The position numbers and the translations under genes are program-made. Source: Oreocharis arfaki (Eukaryota; Chordata; Aves; Passeriformes; Paramythiidae). From it: 64,000 nt of DNA. The first letter of the stretch is position 1. Each line of letters opens with the position of its first letter. Of this stretch, positions 48,462-62,300 are shown piece after piece. The stretch covers positions 124,001 to 188,000 of the forward strand of contig VZRR01010915.1 in assembly GCA_013398015.1 (NCBI GenBank). The letters run 5' to 3'. Under the pieces are notes generated by a model that searched no databases, was not told the origin of the DNA, and saw only the letters and a program-made list of their open reading frames with translations.

Positions 48462-48478
48462 AAAAAAAAAAAAAAAAA
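48462..48478. repeat. Poly(A) run, 17 bp
   Basis: Uninterrupted A17; no adjoining retroelement tail was recognised. Confidence 0.9.
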
Positions 48479-49000
48479 TCATGCAAGATCTAGACTTATC
48501 TTGTTCTTCATATTGCAAAGCTTGGTGCCTAAATCTCTTCTTTTCTTTGCCATAGGTAAACTTTTCCAAACAGAAATAGTCAAGAAGCAAAACTCTTCCT
48601 GTTTATGGAGACATTCTTCTTCCTAGCATCTAACAGACAGAGAAAACAGCTGATATGAAAAGACCTGAAGAGTTCAAGGAAAAGAGCAGCCAATAGCAGT
48701 ACCAGAAACATATCCTACAATTTCAATGCTCTCTAAAAGAGCCAGAACACGAATTTCTGGCTGCAATCTCCTTCTTTGGCAACAAAGGTCAAAGAAAGTA
48801 TTACCTAGGACTGTCCATATATTTTTATTTGATTTTGTTCCTGGTACACAGGGTATACACCTTGCAAAACATATATTTTAGCAGGAAGTGATGGTTATAC
48901 ACCTCAGATTGTTTTGTCTTACGAACCTGCACTAAGATGGCATAAGATGGCATTAAGACCAGAGAAATCCAGAGTGTCTTTTCTAAATAGTTCAAATGTA

Positions 49001-49055
49001 GGTTGGATTTTTTTGGTTTTGGTTTTATGTTGGGTTTTTTTGGTGGTTTTTTTTT
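49001..49055. repeat. T/G-rich low-complexity tract
   Basis: TTTTGG- and GGTTTT-type units with T-runs; the complement resembles the A/C-rich tracts elsewhere in the window. Confidence 0.85.
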
Positions 49056-52000
49056 AACTAATACCTAGAAATATATTGATCTATCTCAGATGTTATAGTA
49101 TGCAAACTATCTGTGCGCTCACAAATTTGGGTGATAAAGAATCTCCCTCTAATGCAACATAATCACAGTTAAGCAAGCATAACCTTAACCATGCACTGTA
49201 TTTACACGTTTATAGCATATTAGACCTAATAGCTACACAGAGGACTCTAGCAGGGGTGCAATTATTATCTGAAAAGTCATTTGAAATATCAGATTAAGCT
49301 AATCTACACTTTTTCCCATGGTGCCAGCTGGGAGTTGCTGCCTCTAGTAAGAAAGTGTTTACCCAGTCAGGGACTCGAGAATTAATCACAACTTACTGAG
49401 CAAATGATATTTCAGTTGGATAAGGTCCTTCCAGAATTCATGGCACTTATGGGGCCATAAGGGAAGAGATGACTGTGTGGTTGGGTTTTAGCAGATACGG
49501 GCAGAGATCAGCCCTGTGGTGCAGAGTGAACTTAGATAAACTTAAACTTCTGGTAAACTTGACCATAAGAAAAAAAGGCAAAACTCCACTCCAAAGGAGA
49601 TTAATTGGGTGTGAAGTGAGTGGGTTTGGATGACTAAGAAAATGGTTTTTTGTTTTGATTCATATTTAATTAGATGAGAGACAAATATTGCATTACATAC
49701 TGTTAGGGCTTAACACCAGGCAACCAGAAATATGAAGTTATTTACATATTTACAATGTTATTTACATTTTTTTTCTCTCCCCCTCACTCCAAAATACGTT
49801 CTGGTCCTCACACTCATTAAATAGTCAATCACAGAAGTGGTTTTGGTTTATTAAAATGAAAAAAAAAAATCACTCTTTATTCTTTACAAAAAATCCTATT
49901 AAAATTTTAGGATTTGCCCAACTCAGTATTATTGTGCATCTCTCAATGTCATCAACATCATCACTGCATTGACTCTCAAGTTGGCTTATTGCTCCAATAA
50001 TATGAGAGCAAAGAGGTATTCCCCATCATTATTCATGAGAAACAGGATGCATTCTCTGGTCCCACTGTAGCAGCCTATTTCAGACATGAAGTACCTGGGA
50101 TGTGTGTAAAATTCATCAATCTGCCCTGAGATTCAGAGCCCAGAGTTAGCCAAAGCTCTGTATAGTGTCCCAAAACCAAATGGTAAATTCCACTCAGGCA
50201 AAATTCTCTAAGTGGGAATAAAATTATTTCACATTTATCTCCTAAGGCACATATTTTACAAGGAAATAAAAAAAAAAAGATGGTAAAACAGCTTCCCCTG
50301 GACTGATGCCAGCAGTCTGGCAGAGAATCTCAGTGTGTTTTAGATATGGATAGGAAATCTTTATGTTTTTTAATATTATTAGAGAGAAAATTATTACCCA
50401 GAAATTTTCCAGAGGGAAGGTTAGTAGAAACAGCTTGGAAGACGTTTCCTTGGGTGTTACAGAAGATGCCTTCATTATAGTCACTGAAATAAAAAGGATG
50501 CTGTTTAGACTTGATTTTATTAAGAAATAAGACACTTGAGAAGCTTGTTGTAGAAAACTATCTTGGATTGTGAGGTAAAAGGTTATTTCTGTTCAAGTAA
50601 AATCAAAAAGTAAAAACATAGGTCTACAGCTAAGACTTTTTTGAATAACCAAGTGTTCACAAGTCAAAGAAACTTCATAGTAAAATCAAACAGATGAAGA
50701 CACACAAAAACTCTTGAAAGTGGTCTTTCTTCTTATCAAAGGATCTAACATGATCCAGAGTCTGTATTCCTCAATGAATGAAAACCTTGGACAAAGAGCT
50801 GCCTCATCCAATAGAATATTTAGGGGAAAAAAACTGAGAATAAGAAAGATATTAAAAATAAGAAGAGAATCAAAAAAGAGCACAGACATCTATATATTGA
50901 ATGCCAAATCAGGCAAAGTGTGCTATGGTAATAACCAAAAATAATCAAGATGAATTCAGCTTTCTGAAGGAGGGCAAGCAGAAAATTTGTCCAGCCATAT
51001 AAATAAATTATTATAGAACAGGGACACAAGAATACTAAAATGGTAAAGCACGATATAATGTTGGTGTAGTCCAAAGCTAAATATACTTTGGTTGGCTTCC
51101 AAGACTGACGATGCAAAAAATGAATGTGAAATGAAACTAGATAATAAGAATGCATATTTAAACCTAGAAATTGTCACAGCTGCAGAGGAGAAAAAGCATA
51201 CAGAACATAAGGCAGGTAGTGAGATAATTTGCTCAGAATTGGTACTGAATTTTTAAATCCCACAGCAAGTATTTTAGAAAATCCTTCTGCGTAATTGAAG
51301 GTAGCAAATGAGGAATCTATCTTTAGGAAAGTGATGTGAGCAATTTCAGTCTAAACTCCAACATAGAAAGCTGGAGAACAGACTTGGAAGGAAGGAATGA
51401 CTGAAAACTTAGAGGCAGCCAAGATGAAATGTAACATATTTTGCTTAGGAGACTTCTTAAGAGATTGACTTGGAAGCCTTCTTTGATGGTCTTTGGCCAA
51501 ACTAAGTGAAATATATCTCATTTATCTGGATTTTAGTAAATGTTTCATGTTCTTCTGTAAATATGTAAACATTTGTTAGGCTGGAAAATATAAAGATTAA
51601 TGAAGGAACCATAAAGAATACATTCTAAGTACCACAGTATGTGATTTGTTTTAATAGCTTGTTCTTCATGTCTGGCGTAGTCTGTTAAAAGAGTAAGTGA
51701 GGTATTACACCTGGGAAGAGCAGAGGCTTGTCCCCTCTCTTGGAAATGCCTGAAGGTCAGCAGCTTCGGTAGACTGCTGTGAGTTACAGGCCAAAGAATG
51801 ACAGAGAAAACAGACAGGGCTGGGAGCTAGAGCTCAGGCTAAGAAACTCAAATGTTCCTGTAAGGACAGGAGAGGACAGAAAGTTTCCAGTCAGCCAGAT
51901 ATGACTGGGCAATTTGTTGCAACTCAGACGTCTTTGAGCTAACTGAGGGTAAACACAAAAGGAAAGAGCTTTCCATATGGGCCAAGAGGGCACCAGGTAA

Positions 52001-52717
52001 ATATCAGGTGGCACTTTTTTACTGATGTCCCTTGCCTAGGTACATTGCATTTTCTCTGTTTTGGAAGTTAATTATTCATATTCTAATTAAAGCTGAATTT
52101 TTGAGTTCAGAATTTTGGGGCAGTTTGCAACAAGTAGGTCTTACTTAACTGATTTCAAAGATGTAGCTGACTCAGGGTCTTGTCAAGCCAGGGAAGAGAA
52201 TGACCTAAACAGTAAATGAAAATGGGTAGGGCTGAAGAGAGGGGTATTTTGCAGAAAAGAGGTAACCAGTGCAGTTCATCAGGAGTCATTGTTTACATTA
52301 GTGACTATAAAACACTACAGTCCATGCTCATGAAGTCCATCGCTAGCACAATACTGAAAGTATCATCAAGACAGGGGAGGTTGAAGTCTCATACATAAAG
52401 ACATAATTAAAGGAGAAGAAAATATGAAGTAGTTAAATAGTATAAAACCAACTAGCAATATCAATTCTGAACACAAAGGAAAAACCACATTATGTTAGAA
52501 CCTCTTCATGTTGAAACAGCAGAGAAAGATAATGTGTTTTTGAACTCGGGGTTAACTCAGTAACCCATGTGATGTGACCAGAGTAATGTAAAAGTGGCTC
52601 CATAATGTTGTGGTTTCTAGTAGAACAGTAAAACTGCTGATATCTGTCTCACTGTATAGGCATTACTAAACACTGGCCAACAATACAGAGAACTTCTCTG
52701 ATCCTCTGTATTAAACA

Positions 52718-52838
52718 ATCATAGAGTGGCTTGGGTTGGAAAGGACCTAAAAGATCATCTCATTCCAACCCCCCTGCCATGGGCAGGAGCATCTCCTACT
52801 AGACCAGGTTGCTCAATGCCCCATCCAACCTGACCTTG
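52718..52838 (-). mobile_element. CR1 LINE 3'-end fragment, about 120 bp
   Basis: 'atcatagagtggcttgggttggaaaggacc' followed by 'cccctgccatgggcaggagcatctcc' and 'accaggttgctcaatgccccatccaacctg' is a standard CR1 3' UTR in reverse. It is cut off at 52838, before any coding part. Confidence 0.92.
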
Positions 52839-55800
52839 CAAAGAAAATATGACATCAAACAACAAGAGATAAGGAGGAAGAATATAGGGCTGAGCTTCTA
52901 TACTTTGTGAGAAGAATCAAAGCAAGCTTGGCAAACTGAAGCCTGAGACGGCAATTTATTCCTTTCTATAAATACATTAGTCAAGTAAATGACAAGCATT
53001 ACAAAAAAATTCAGCAAAGGGAAAAGCGCAAGTCAGAAGTGAGAGTTATGTCCAGAGTGTTCCCACTAACACAGTTACAGAAATCAGAAGGCTTCCAACA
53101 GAGCAAAAAACGTAACTTGTCTTCTCTTAAATTGTTTCAGCATCCTCCTTGTCTTACTGTAGGAGATAACTTCGAGTTATGCAGCAGGTGCTAAATTATA
53201 CCTACATGAAAGCCTGAGGAAAGCAAAAAAGTCTTGGCTTGGTAGTATAATTTTCCAAAAATATCAGCAAAATTGAAGAAAAATGGTAAACAAAAAGACT
53301 CCATAATAGCAATGAAAATGACAATTTGGAAAAGAAATACAGTTAAATTTTCATATTTCTCTTTTCTCAGATATTTTCCCAAGTGTTTTTGCTTTATTGA
53401 GAACATTATCCATGCCCAAGTCTATTAGGTATCAGATATAATATCAAGTGCTGTTATAAAATTCTGTAGTTTGCCACTTATTTCATTCTCAGTTTCTTGA
53501 TCAGCAGAGCATTCCCATGTTCATGTCCTCCAAAGGAAGGACACATTCCTCAGCTGGGTTTTGGCTGGCAGTTGGAAGTACTTGAAAAAAAAAACCTGCT
53601 ATGAAAAATCAGTGCTTTTACTGCATACCTGAGAGAATGAGGAAGAGAATTTACCACATGAAACAGGAGGTTGTAAAGCTGCTTAATCAACTACTACAAA
53701 GTCCTGAGATATTATGAAGAGGGAACTATAAGAAAAATTGTCCCAAATAGCCAGGACTGCTATTTAATGCTGAAATAAGTTATCTTGAGCATGTCTGCAT
53801 TTCATTGCACTTTAAAATATGCCTTGTAAATTCCACATACAGCATCATGGCCTATTCAATAAAAAAATGGTGTGTTATCATCTTTGGGCTGTCAAACCTG
53901 AATCTGCAGCATCAAACTGTACCACAAGCTTCATCTAAATTATGGATTGTAAAACAAACCATGATTGATTCCCTAATTTCCATTTTAATGGCACTACAAA
54001 TGGTAATATTTACACCCTTTTTGGCATTATACCTCATTTTGGCACCACAGAGACTGATAAATAGCATTTTATGTCCATTACCAAGGACATAGATTGTTTA
54101 CAATTTACTTATTCTTGACAGTTTAGATTTACATGTACTGGATAGAGAATAAATTTATCTTAAACCCAGTATTTGTTTTCTACAGGAGTTCCATCTCCGG
54201 AGTTGTACTTGGATAGCAAAAGTAAATAACCAAGGAAGAAAAAGTAGATGACATCTTTAGGGGGCTAATCCTGTTTGTTGCAGCAGAAACAGCACCAAAT
54301 CCTACAAGAGGAGATTAATATACAAAATAGAAGAGAACGATGACCTTCTGTTGTTAATGTTTACTTCCGAATGTCTATTTTTACCACCTTGTTGAGGCAG
54401 AGGATCCAAAAGAGATATGGGAACACAGAACAAAAGGGCAACCCTTCTGAATTTTTTAATTAGTGATACTGACTTTGATCTAAGTTTTCAAGACAGCTCT
54501 TTTACAAAGTCAGTGAGTAAATTAAATATTACATAAGCCAGAGATTGTGATGGTGAAGAAAGGAGGCTCTCCAACCTCTAATTCTCCAGCCTATATACAC
54601 AACAGCTGCCCTATCCCAGGTGCAGAATCTAGCACTGGCCCTGCAAAAAGGTTAAAGTAAGCAGCTGAGCACCATGCTAAAGATGATTACTCACATAACA
54701 AAAAAACCCAAAAACCAAACAAACAAAAAACCCCAAAAAAACCCCAACCAAAACCAAAACAAAACACAAACAAACAAACAAACAGAAAAGGCAAAAAACG
54801 ATCTTTTTTTTCATCTTTTCTAATCACCCCTGTTACTATAAGGATGCAATAGCTTGAGGGCTACTCAAATGGAAGAGAAAACCTTCTAGGCTAATGGTTT
54901 TGTATATTTGTGCATTGGGGTTTTTAAATCAGCCTCCCTAAAAGCTATTCTTAGACGGGTCATGTCTCACTGAAGGACACTTCTCTGTGTGACATGATCT
55001 TCATGGTTAATGCCTTTTTCTTTTTCTTAGGTATTTTCTTAGGGAAGATGACCACAAATGGTCCTAAGAGCAGTCATTCCCTAGTATTTCTCAACAGGAA
55101 TTATTAGTTTAGTTTTACACTTTAAAGTGTCTTTGACTTAGAATTACAATGGAGAAAAGACATTCAAACAATTATTTCTTCATGTAAAGTTTTAATAAGA
55201 ATTTAATAAGAGTCCCTGAAACCATTAGGAAAAAAAAAAAAGATAATTCTAGCTACAGTATGAAAATCCCTTTGACTACTGTGCAAAGAAACACCTTCAG
55301 GTTTGTTGAACAGCCAGTAACACAGAGGGTTTTCTATATTGCTGCATGACTGAAACTTCAGAACATCTGTGAGGGACAAAATAAAATGATAAATTAAGAT
55401 AAAAATATGCCTGTTAACTAGAACCAGTATGCTGTACATAGGGTGTTCAAAATGGGGAACAGTAACAACTCCTGTCAGGCTTGTATGTTGAAGCACTGCA
55501 CAGACACCTGTTAATCTTCATAACACCCACCAGGCAAGAGGGCAAATACAGCTATCATTAGATAGATGAGAAAAATTGAGTCCCAGCTTGCTGAAGACTG
55601 TGTGATGAGCAAGAGACAGAGTGGGTGTAGACAAAGGCCCAGAAGATCTGTGTGCCCTGTTGTGCCCCATAACAAGCCCGTAAAATAGACAAGTAGCAGT
55701 CAGGCTGTAATAGCACTGACAGTGAGCGGTTCTGCCTGTTCTGTAACTGGACTTTCTCATATTATTTAGCTTCCATAGCAACCCCTGCAGGACCTTTCAC

Positions 55801-56258
55801 AATGGACTTTGTTGAGGAAAGTGTTTGAGAATGCCTGTAGGCTGATCGAATATCCTTTAGAGGATACACTGCCTGAGGTCTGCCTACAGCTAATCCATCA
55901 AACCTGATATTTTCTCATGCAAAACAAACATGTGCATTACCAGTAGGGTTGATCAAACCTAGGCAAGTGTGACATCCAATTTTTACCTGTCTGTTCAGAT
56001 CACGGTGTGTTAAAGCTGACACAGCTGCATTAGTGGGCTGCCAAAGAGCACAGCCTGCCCACACTTGGGCAGCTGAACTCAGCTGTGTGTTTTCAGCTAT
56101 TTGGCTCAAGCAACATTGCTTTCACTCTCCTGGCTACTACCAGTCTGAGATTTGGACAGCTTTGTGTGGAAGACAATGTTGTGCCATGCCCTGGTATTGC
56201 TACCAAGGCACGGCTTCAGAGACTTCACCCCACTGAGTCATGGGAAGAGTAAATTTAT
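52839..56258. other. Unannotated DNA
   Basis: Unique AT-rich sequence plus the A/C-rich tract at 54697. No gene supported. Confidence 0.6.
54697..54789. repeat. A/C-rich (CAAA)n tract
   Basis: About 90 bp of AAAC, AACCC and CAAA units, ending in a clean (CAAA) run. Confidence 0.9.
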
Positions 56259-56325
56259 TAAAAAGAAAACAAACAAAGAACCCAAACCCAAAAATATTCC
56301 CCCCAAACTTGCCAAAACAAACAAG
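56259..56325. repeat. A/C-rich low-complexity tract
   Basis: AAAC- and CCCAAA-rich sequence 100 bp upstream of the short CR1 tail at 56428. Confidence 0.8.
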
Positions 56326-56427
56326 TTATTTTCTCCTCTGTAAAGGTAATCAGAGGTAAAAAATCTCAGTTTTCTGAAACAAAGGAAAACTATGAGTTCT
56401 CTCAAGATCACTGAAGTAGGAACCCTC

Positions 56428-56492
56428 ATAAGGGGTTGGACTAGATGATCTCCAGAAGGTCCTTCCAAACCTAACTATTCTCTGATGCTGTG
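56428..56492 (+). mobile_element. CR1 LINE 3'-tail fragment, about 65 bp
   Basis: 'aaggggttggactagatgatctccagaaggtcc' followed by 'ttccaaacctaactattctctgatg' is the last part of a plus-strand CR1 with a decayed octamer tail. Nothing recognisable as CR1 precedes it. Confidence 0.85.
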
Positions 56493-59261
56493 GAAGAAAC
56501 TAGTATCCAGATTTACACAATGTTTTCACTGCCCAGCTCAATTCCTTGTGAAGAACGCTTTGCCTTGCAGGCCTGACTACCCCGCTGATAATAAGGGAGA
56601 GAAGAAAAGCAAATGAGAATAAAACAACAATGAAAAAATTGGAATGGCCTAATAATTTAGTAAACCTATAAAAGTTGTCATCTTTTCGGAATCATTGGAC
56701 AGAGATGATTTGGTTAGGTTCTTATTTTTATGATTGCTTTTAAGGCATCACTTTCATCTAGTGTAGGCTTCCCAACACTTGCTTTGTCTAAATTCATTTC
56801 TATGGATGAGGTGCTGCTCTGTGTGTATTGTCATAAACGCACATAAAGCTTGACGTATCAGTATGGAGCATTTGGCTTTATGGCTTTGGCTTTGCTCAGT
56901 GTTATCTGACTACTCTGAAGTGCTGGACCTTGGCAGGTTTGCCACAATTGTTTATCACTGAAGTCTACAACGCACTTTAAACTTCTCTGCTTTCAACATA
57001 TTCGTATTTACGGCATTTGTAAAATATGATGATTCAATTGAAAATTGAATTTTATTGTTCAGAGCAGACAGAATTTACCTTACACGAAACACAATAATTT
57101 GTATAATTTTTGTGATTTCTTTTCCTTTTTTTCTTCCTTTTAACATTGTACATTGCTATTGTTAGGGAATAGAGTTACGAAGCAATGTACTGAGCAACAT
57201 ACTTCTCAGGTGTTACATCAGCAATAGTTGTGTTTGTGTTTGAAAACATTGCATTAATCTATCTGTTCCTATCTGTAAAAACTAGCAGCAACTATTAACA
57301 GCATGGGCTGGCTGATTTTTGTAGTATATGACCTCTCCAGAACAGAGCAGCTGCTTTTTCTTAGTTTTGTTACACGCAAATTTTGAGCCTCTACTGCACA
57401 GGTCTTCTATGGTGTACAATCCACATATGTCCCCTACCTGCTCTTGTTTCCATTTGAGACACTGGTCTGAACCATTTAATACATCTTTGCGCCAAATAGA
57501 TTGTCTGAAGTAAATTCCTCTGGGGACCAATTTTGGGGACTGGAGCCCACCACACCACATATTTTCTTTCTTCACGCAGCTCCCTGCTGAGGGCAGCGGT
57601 CCTGTCCACCTCGGGGCGCTCTGGGATGCAGCCTCCAACCTGCTGTGCTGGTGGGACAGACAGATGGATGACATCTGCAGCAAGTCAGCACGGGGACCAT
57701 GAGAGGAGGGTGGCAGCATTCCTTTCTGCTGTCCTGTGGATCAAGTAACTGCGCAGACTAATAGAAACAGGATGCAATCCAGACATAAAGAGAGGCAGTA
57801 ACATCCAGAATCTCTCACCTGCCAGTTCTGAGACTGCAAAGTGTGGAGGAGGGACATATATCTCCCAGGATATAATCAGTAAAGGTGCACATGTCAAAAG
57901 GTGGTTAAACTCAGCATAAACATTTTTTCCTTTTCCATTTATTATATTGAAACTTGTTCCTTAAACAACGAAAATTTCCATTTTCTGCAGTTTGAAGAAA
58001 TGCATTGCAAAAATTGACCTGCCCATGGGAGAAACTCTCTGCCATTAGTGGGTTTTTTCTTTGATTTTTAGCAACTGCAGTTCACTAAAAGTATCAAAAA
58101 TAAAAAATTTCTCATGGTAGCTTTAGCAAAAACATGGAACATGTACCACTGTACTTTGGACAGACACCCAAGACATTGCTCATTCCATCATTGTTATTCA
58201 GTGAATATGATTCAGAAAATCAGTGGAAGCGAGCTTTTCCCTTTTCCTGAGTAATTTCTGTCTTGGAAGCTGGCCTTTCTGCTTCTTCATCAAACAGTAA
58301 AACTCAGAAAATAACCAGATAACTTGCTTTCTATCACACCTCAGAACCCAGTGAGCGTTCCCACTGGGCCTACCCCATCCCTTAATTTAAAATCAAAAAG
58401 CTCTCTTGTTTACCCATAATTTACATTGTGATGTGTGAAAAGGTAGAAATCCCAGAGGGCAATGCCATATCTCCTGTCATTTTGGATATGTTCTCACAGA
58501 TCTTGTGGGTCTCTGGGATTTTACACTGCTTGCCTGAAGGCAAACAGAAGGGAAAAAAAAATTGAAAAAAGGAAGGAAAAAGAAAGCAGGGAAATCTCAT
58601 TGTGTCTGCAACATTGGAACAGCTATGTCTCTTATGTAGGGTTTTTGGATTTTCACGGACACCATGAAGACACATCAGACTTTGGATAAGCCTTCCTCTT
58701 CCCAGCACCAGAAATGTCCCTCTGTGGGAAATTCGAGTAATATTAGAGAGGCATTGCATGTATATCAGAATGAAGAGTTTAAATGGTCTCTACTGTCTCA
58801 CTTCTGCACTTTGGCAGATCAACAACAATAGAACTAACTCCTTAAAATAACAAGTAGACAGAGTTTTAGATCTTCATCTCCCACATTCTCCATGCAATTT
58901 TATGATAAGTGAAGCCAAAGTGACAATAATGGAGATGGAAGAGAAAAACTATCATGCCGTTGATAATAACAGCACAGCTTCTCCCCTATTGCATCATCCT
59001 TGTGGTTCAGTGGTGAAATGCAGTATCTACTTTTCTAACATACTTAAGGCTATTCCGTCTTTTTCCTCTATCTTTAGATGTCTCAAAAGCCCTGCTGATC
59101 AGGTCCTAGCGAGAAAGGCTTGTCTTACAGGAATACATACACTCAGAAGGCAGTTTTCAGGCCACCAAAAGATTTTAAATAGCATTTAGGCACAGAAATC
59201 TATGGGATGCTGAGGTGAGAAGTTGACAGGGCTTGTTGTCAGAGAAGTATATATCTCAGGA
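56493..59261. other. Mostly unannotated; isolated exon-like segments near 57.5 kb
   Basis: A GC-richer patch at 57430-57760 holds exon-like segments on both strands (see findings). The rest is unique AT-rich sequence. Longer ORFs on both strands here do not show a known domain. Confidence 0.5.
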
Positions 59262-59350
59262 GTTCTGCACAGGACAGTAATTGGTCCTGCATTGTTCAAT
59301 ATTTTCGTTGGTGGTCTGGAGTCATACACGAAATAATTGTTGATACAGAG
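59262..59350 (+). pseudogene. Decayed LINE reverse-transcriptase fragment
   Basis: One frame reads VIGPALFNIFVGGLES, which matches the conserved block before the catalytic aspartates of CR1-type reverse transcriptases. About 30 bases further on, 'aaataattgttgataca' looks like the eroded catalytic box. Stops and shifts interrupt it. Too short to assign to a subfamily; CR1 is the likeliest. Confidence 0.5.
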
Positions 59351-62300
59351 TACTGATGCTGGACAGCACTGGGGAAGCGGTCTTTAAAGATGAAGAAAGG
59401 AAGACTCATATGCAGTGAGGTGAATCATTTAGCAATACATAGCCCTGAAACAAAACATTTTTGACACAGAAAAAAAATGGAGATCCTGTGTGCGACTGTT
59501 TCATGTTTGCTTTTAATTTTTATGTAACTAATTTTGCATTGAAAAAATTGCTTCTTTCAATATAAATTCTTCATGAACTTGGTCCAGTTTCTCCAAATAT
59601 TTGTAACCAAACAAATGTATTTGAGGGAATGGTGTTATTACCCTTCCTTTTTATCCACTAGCTTAGACACTTGTTCACTGCTTGAGAGACCAGGGATCAA
59701 ACCTTTCTGCCTGAAGGGATCTGAACTCACATCTGCCACACACCAATAAAGTACTAGCAGTCTGTTTGTGCTGCTATGCTCAGTGTAAACTATTTAAAAT
59801 TCATTGAACCATCATGAAGGAGTGAATTATTTCACTACCCAGCTTGGTCTGCTGGGCACTCTCGTAGGATGTTGGACATTTTCACTCCAGTCCCTGCTCC
59901 AGTGAGGCTTTTAATATTAATATGGAACAACATATGACCAACAAGACAGAGGAAGGACATCTCAGTTTGGAATGATGCTATTTATACCAGCATGGAATGT
60001 ATTTAGGGAAGCTTCTTGAGATAGACTGGTTCGAATCTGCTCAAGTATAACAGAGAAATGAACATGAGCCTTTGGTCTTGCTGAGGATTTTGCTAACCCT
60101 AAGAAATTGGATAAAAGAAATCAATGACTGAATTATTATTAACTCTAGCTCCTCATTATATTATTTGTCCTTTAAGTGTCTGAAAATCAAATATTCTGTT
60201 CATGTCCAATGTAATGCTTCAGTAAACACGTGACTATTTTTCACTTGCTCTCTAATTTGGCAAGGACAAAACAAACCAAAAAAGAAAATTTGTTTGGACT
60301 AAATGAATTTTCATTGATTACTTTATCCAGCTGGTGAAGAGAAAATAAATGTTCAGTGATCTTTAATTGGATCCATTTTAGGGTGCAAGATCCTTAGCAC
60401 TGGATTCAATTGTCACCTAAAAACTTTATTAAGCCTTCAATGTGCACTTTCTGAAGTCTGAATAATTGCTTTGGTGGTGACTGAAAACTTATTATGTGAT
60501 TTTAATTACTGAGAGCACAATCAATCTATGTTCTCTGCAGCTATAACTGTGCAAATTTCTATTTAGTGCCCATTTCCCTCATTTTCTCTTTTGGGTAAAG
60601 GAAAATTGACTAGCATGAGTTTTTCCTCTTCTGGTAAAAATACATATATTTCATTGTAGGGTTTACTTTGATTTGCCTTACATAAGCAAGAAGAGTACCT
60701 GAGAGCAGTGCATTACTCAATACCAGTTTAAGGAATAACCTTTGGCAACAGCTCTGTGTTTGTTTGTTTGTTCAAAGCTTATGTTTGAGCAAGCAGTTTC
60801 ACCGGCTGGGTGGCTTCTTGCATAGTTGATTTTTGCAACTAAATAGTCTAATATCAAAAGGAAGTTGCTCACTGTGACCTATCTGGGCAGGGGGAGGTAG
60901 GGAAGATAAATGTTTTTTTCAGTTTTATATCCTGAAAAGTTTATCCCCTTTACCAATTAGTCGTCTACAGCTAAGGATGTCAACAGGAAAAGGATGGGAA
61001 GGCTGGAAGTCATCAAAAATCTCTCTGACAAAGTGATATGTGCTGTATGACTGTAAAGCAGATGTAAACTGAAAACAGCCTTTGATTTTTTTCAGTTCTA
61101 CTTCAAGTCACTGTGCTGTATATTGAATCAGAGCCCAAGATAACCCAGGTCTTTCCCTACACCATACCCTGGTTGCCATTTATTCTTTCATTCCCCTATT
61201 GTGCAACCACTTTCACAAGTACCTGACTGAATTCAGTGCGACCACTCTTGCTTAAATTCCCTGCTTTTGTAATCCTCAGCTAAAACAGGATCAGGAGACC
61301 ATATAACTAACTTCCTTTGCAGTACCATCTCACTGCCTTGAAATAAGACATCCAAATCTTCTAAGCTGATTTCTGGTAGTTATTTGACATGTTCATTTTT
61401 CTCAAGATCATGTAGCATTTAGACCTACCAGCCAATTAATTTAATCTGAGCAAGTTTCACTGTTCTCACTGTAGTTAATGAGGGAGAGGAGCAGTGAAGA
61501 AGTCACTTGGACACTTTCTCTGGGCTATGATCATAAAGAAGATCTAGCTGATTTGCTTAGGCCTTTATATAACTAATACTAGCTGAGCAGAATTCCATAT
61601 GGCATTTGAATTAATTAAGCCTATTTCTAATCAGAATTATGGTTTAGAAATTTTGCTGTTTTTCAGGCTTCATGATCTGGCCATTTTTATATTCATATGT
61701 ATTCATGAAAATATTTCACTAATACCTGGCATGGCTGCATTTAAAATTATATACAGCACAAAACATTTAATTTTATAGATAACAATAATTTAAACAATTC
61801 CAAAAGCCATGACTTATTCTTTCCCTCCAGTAGATTACTTATGCAGTAATGAATGAATAAATGATAGAATGAACACAAGGATGTTTAATTTTTCCATACT
61901 GAGAAATCTCTATTGCCCATTTTATATGTCTTATACCTTTGTTTTTATCAAACCAACATATAAAATCTATTGAAAGGTAAAAATAGATAAAAGGCCACTT
62001 TGGCTTAGGAGTTTCATCAACACATTTTTGGCTTCATTTCATTATAGAGAATACTTTGAAAAGCGGGACAATGCGAAGTCCTATTAAAAGTTTTGTGGAA
62101 TTTTAAAGTGTTACAGAAGTCAGTCCTGGAATCACTAAGATTCATTCCTGGGTTGGTACTATTTTACCCTCCCCAAGGAAGGATTACTTAAAAAACCTTC
62201 CGTAGTAAAAGTTGCAGTTACTGAGGCTCCTTTCTTGTGACCAGCGGAAGAGAAAAAATTTATGAAGAATCAAGATAAATACACAGAAAACTATTTGGCA

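Larger units (their letters stand above)
40871..52717. other. Long unannotated AT-rich stretch
   Basis: No transposon or gene recognised apart from the microsatellites listed. A plus-strand ORF at 45981-46361 starts with a hydrophilic peptide that looks somewhat coding; see findings. 44630-44720 and 45200-45290 are candidates for conserved non-coding sequence by composition only. Confidence 0.55.

Noticed and set aside
57282..57719. 145-codon minus-strand ORF
   Set aside because: No recognisable family; it overlaps exon-like signals on both strands. Only the short bounded segments were kept as low-confidence findings.
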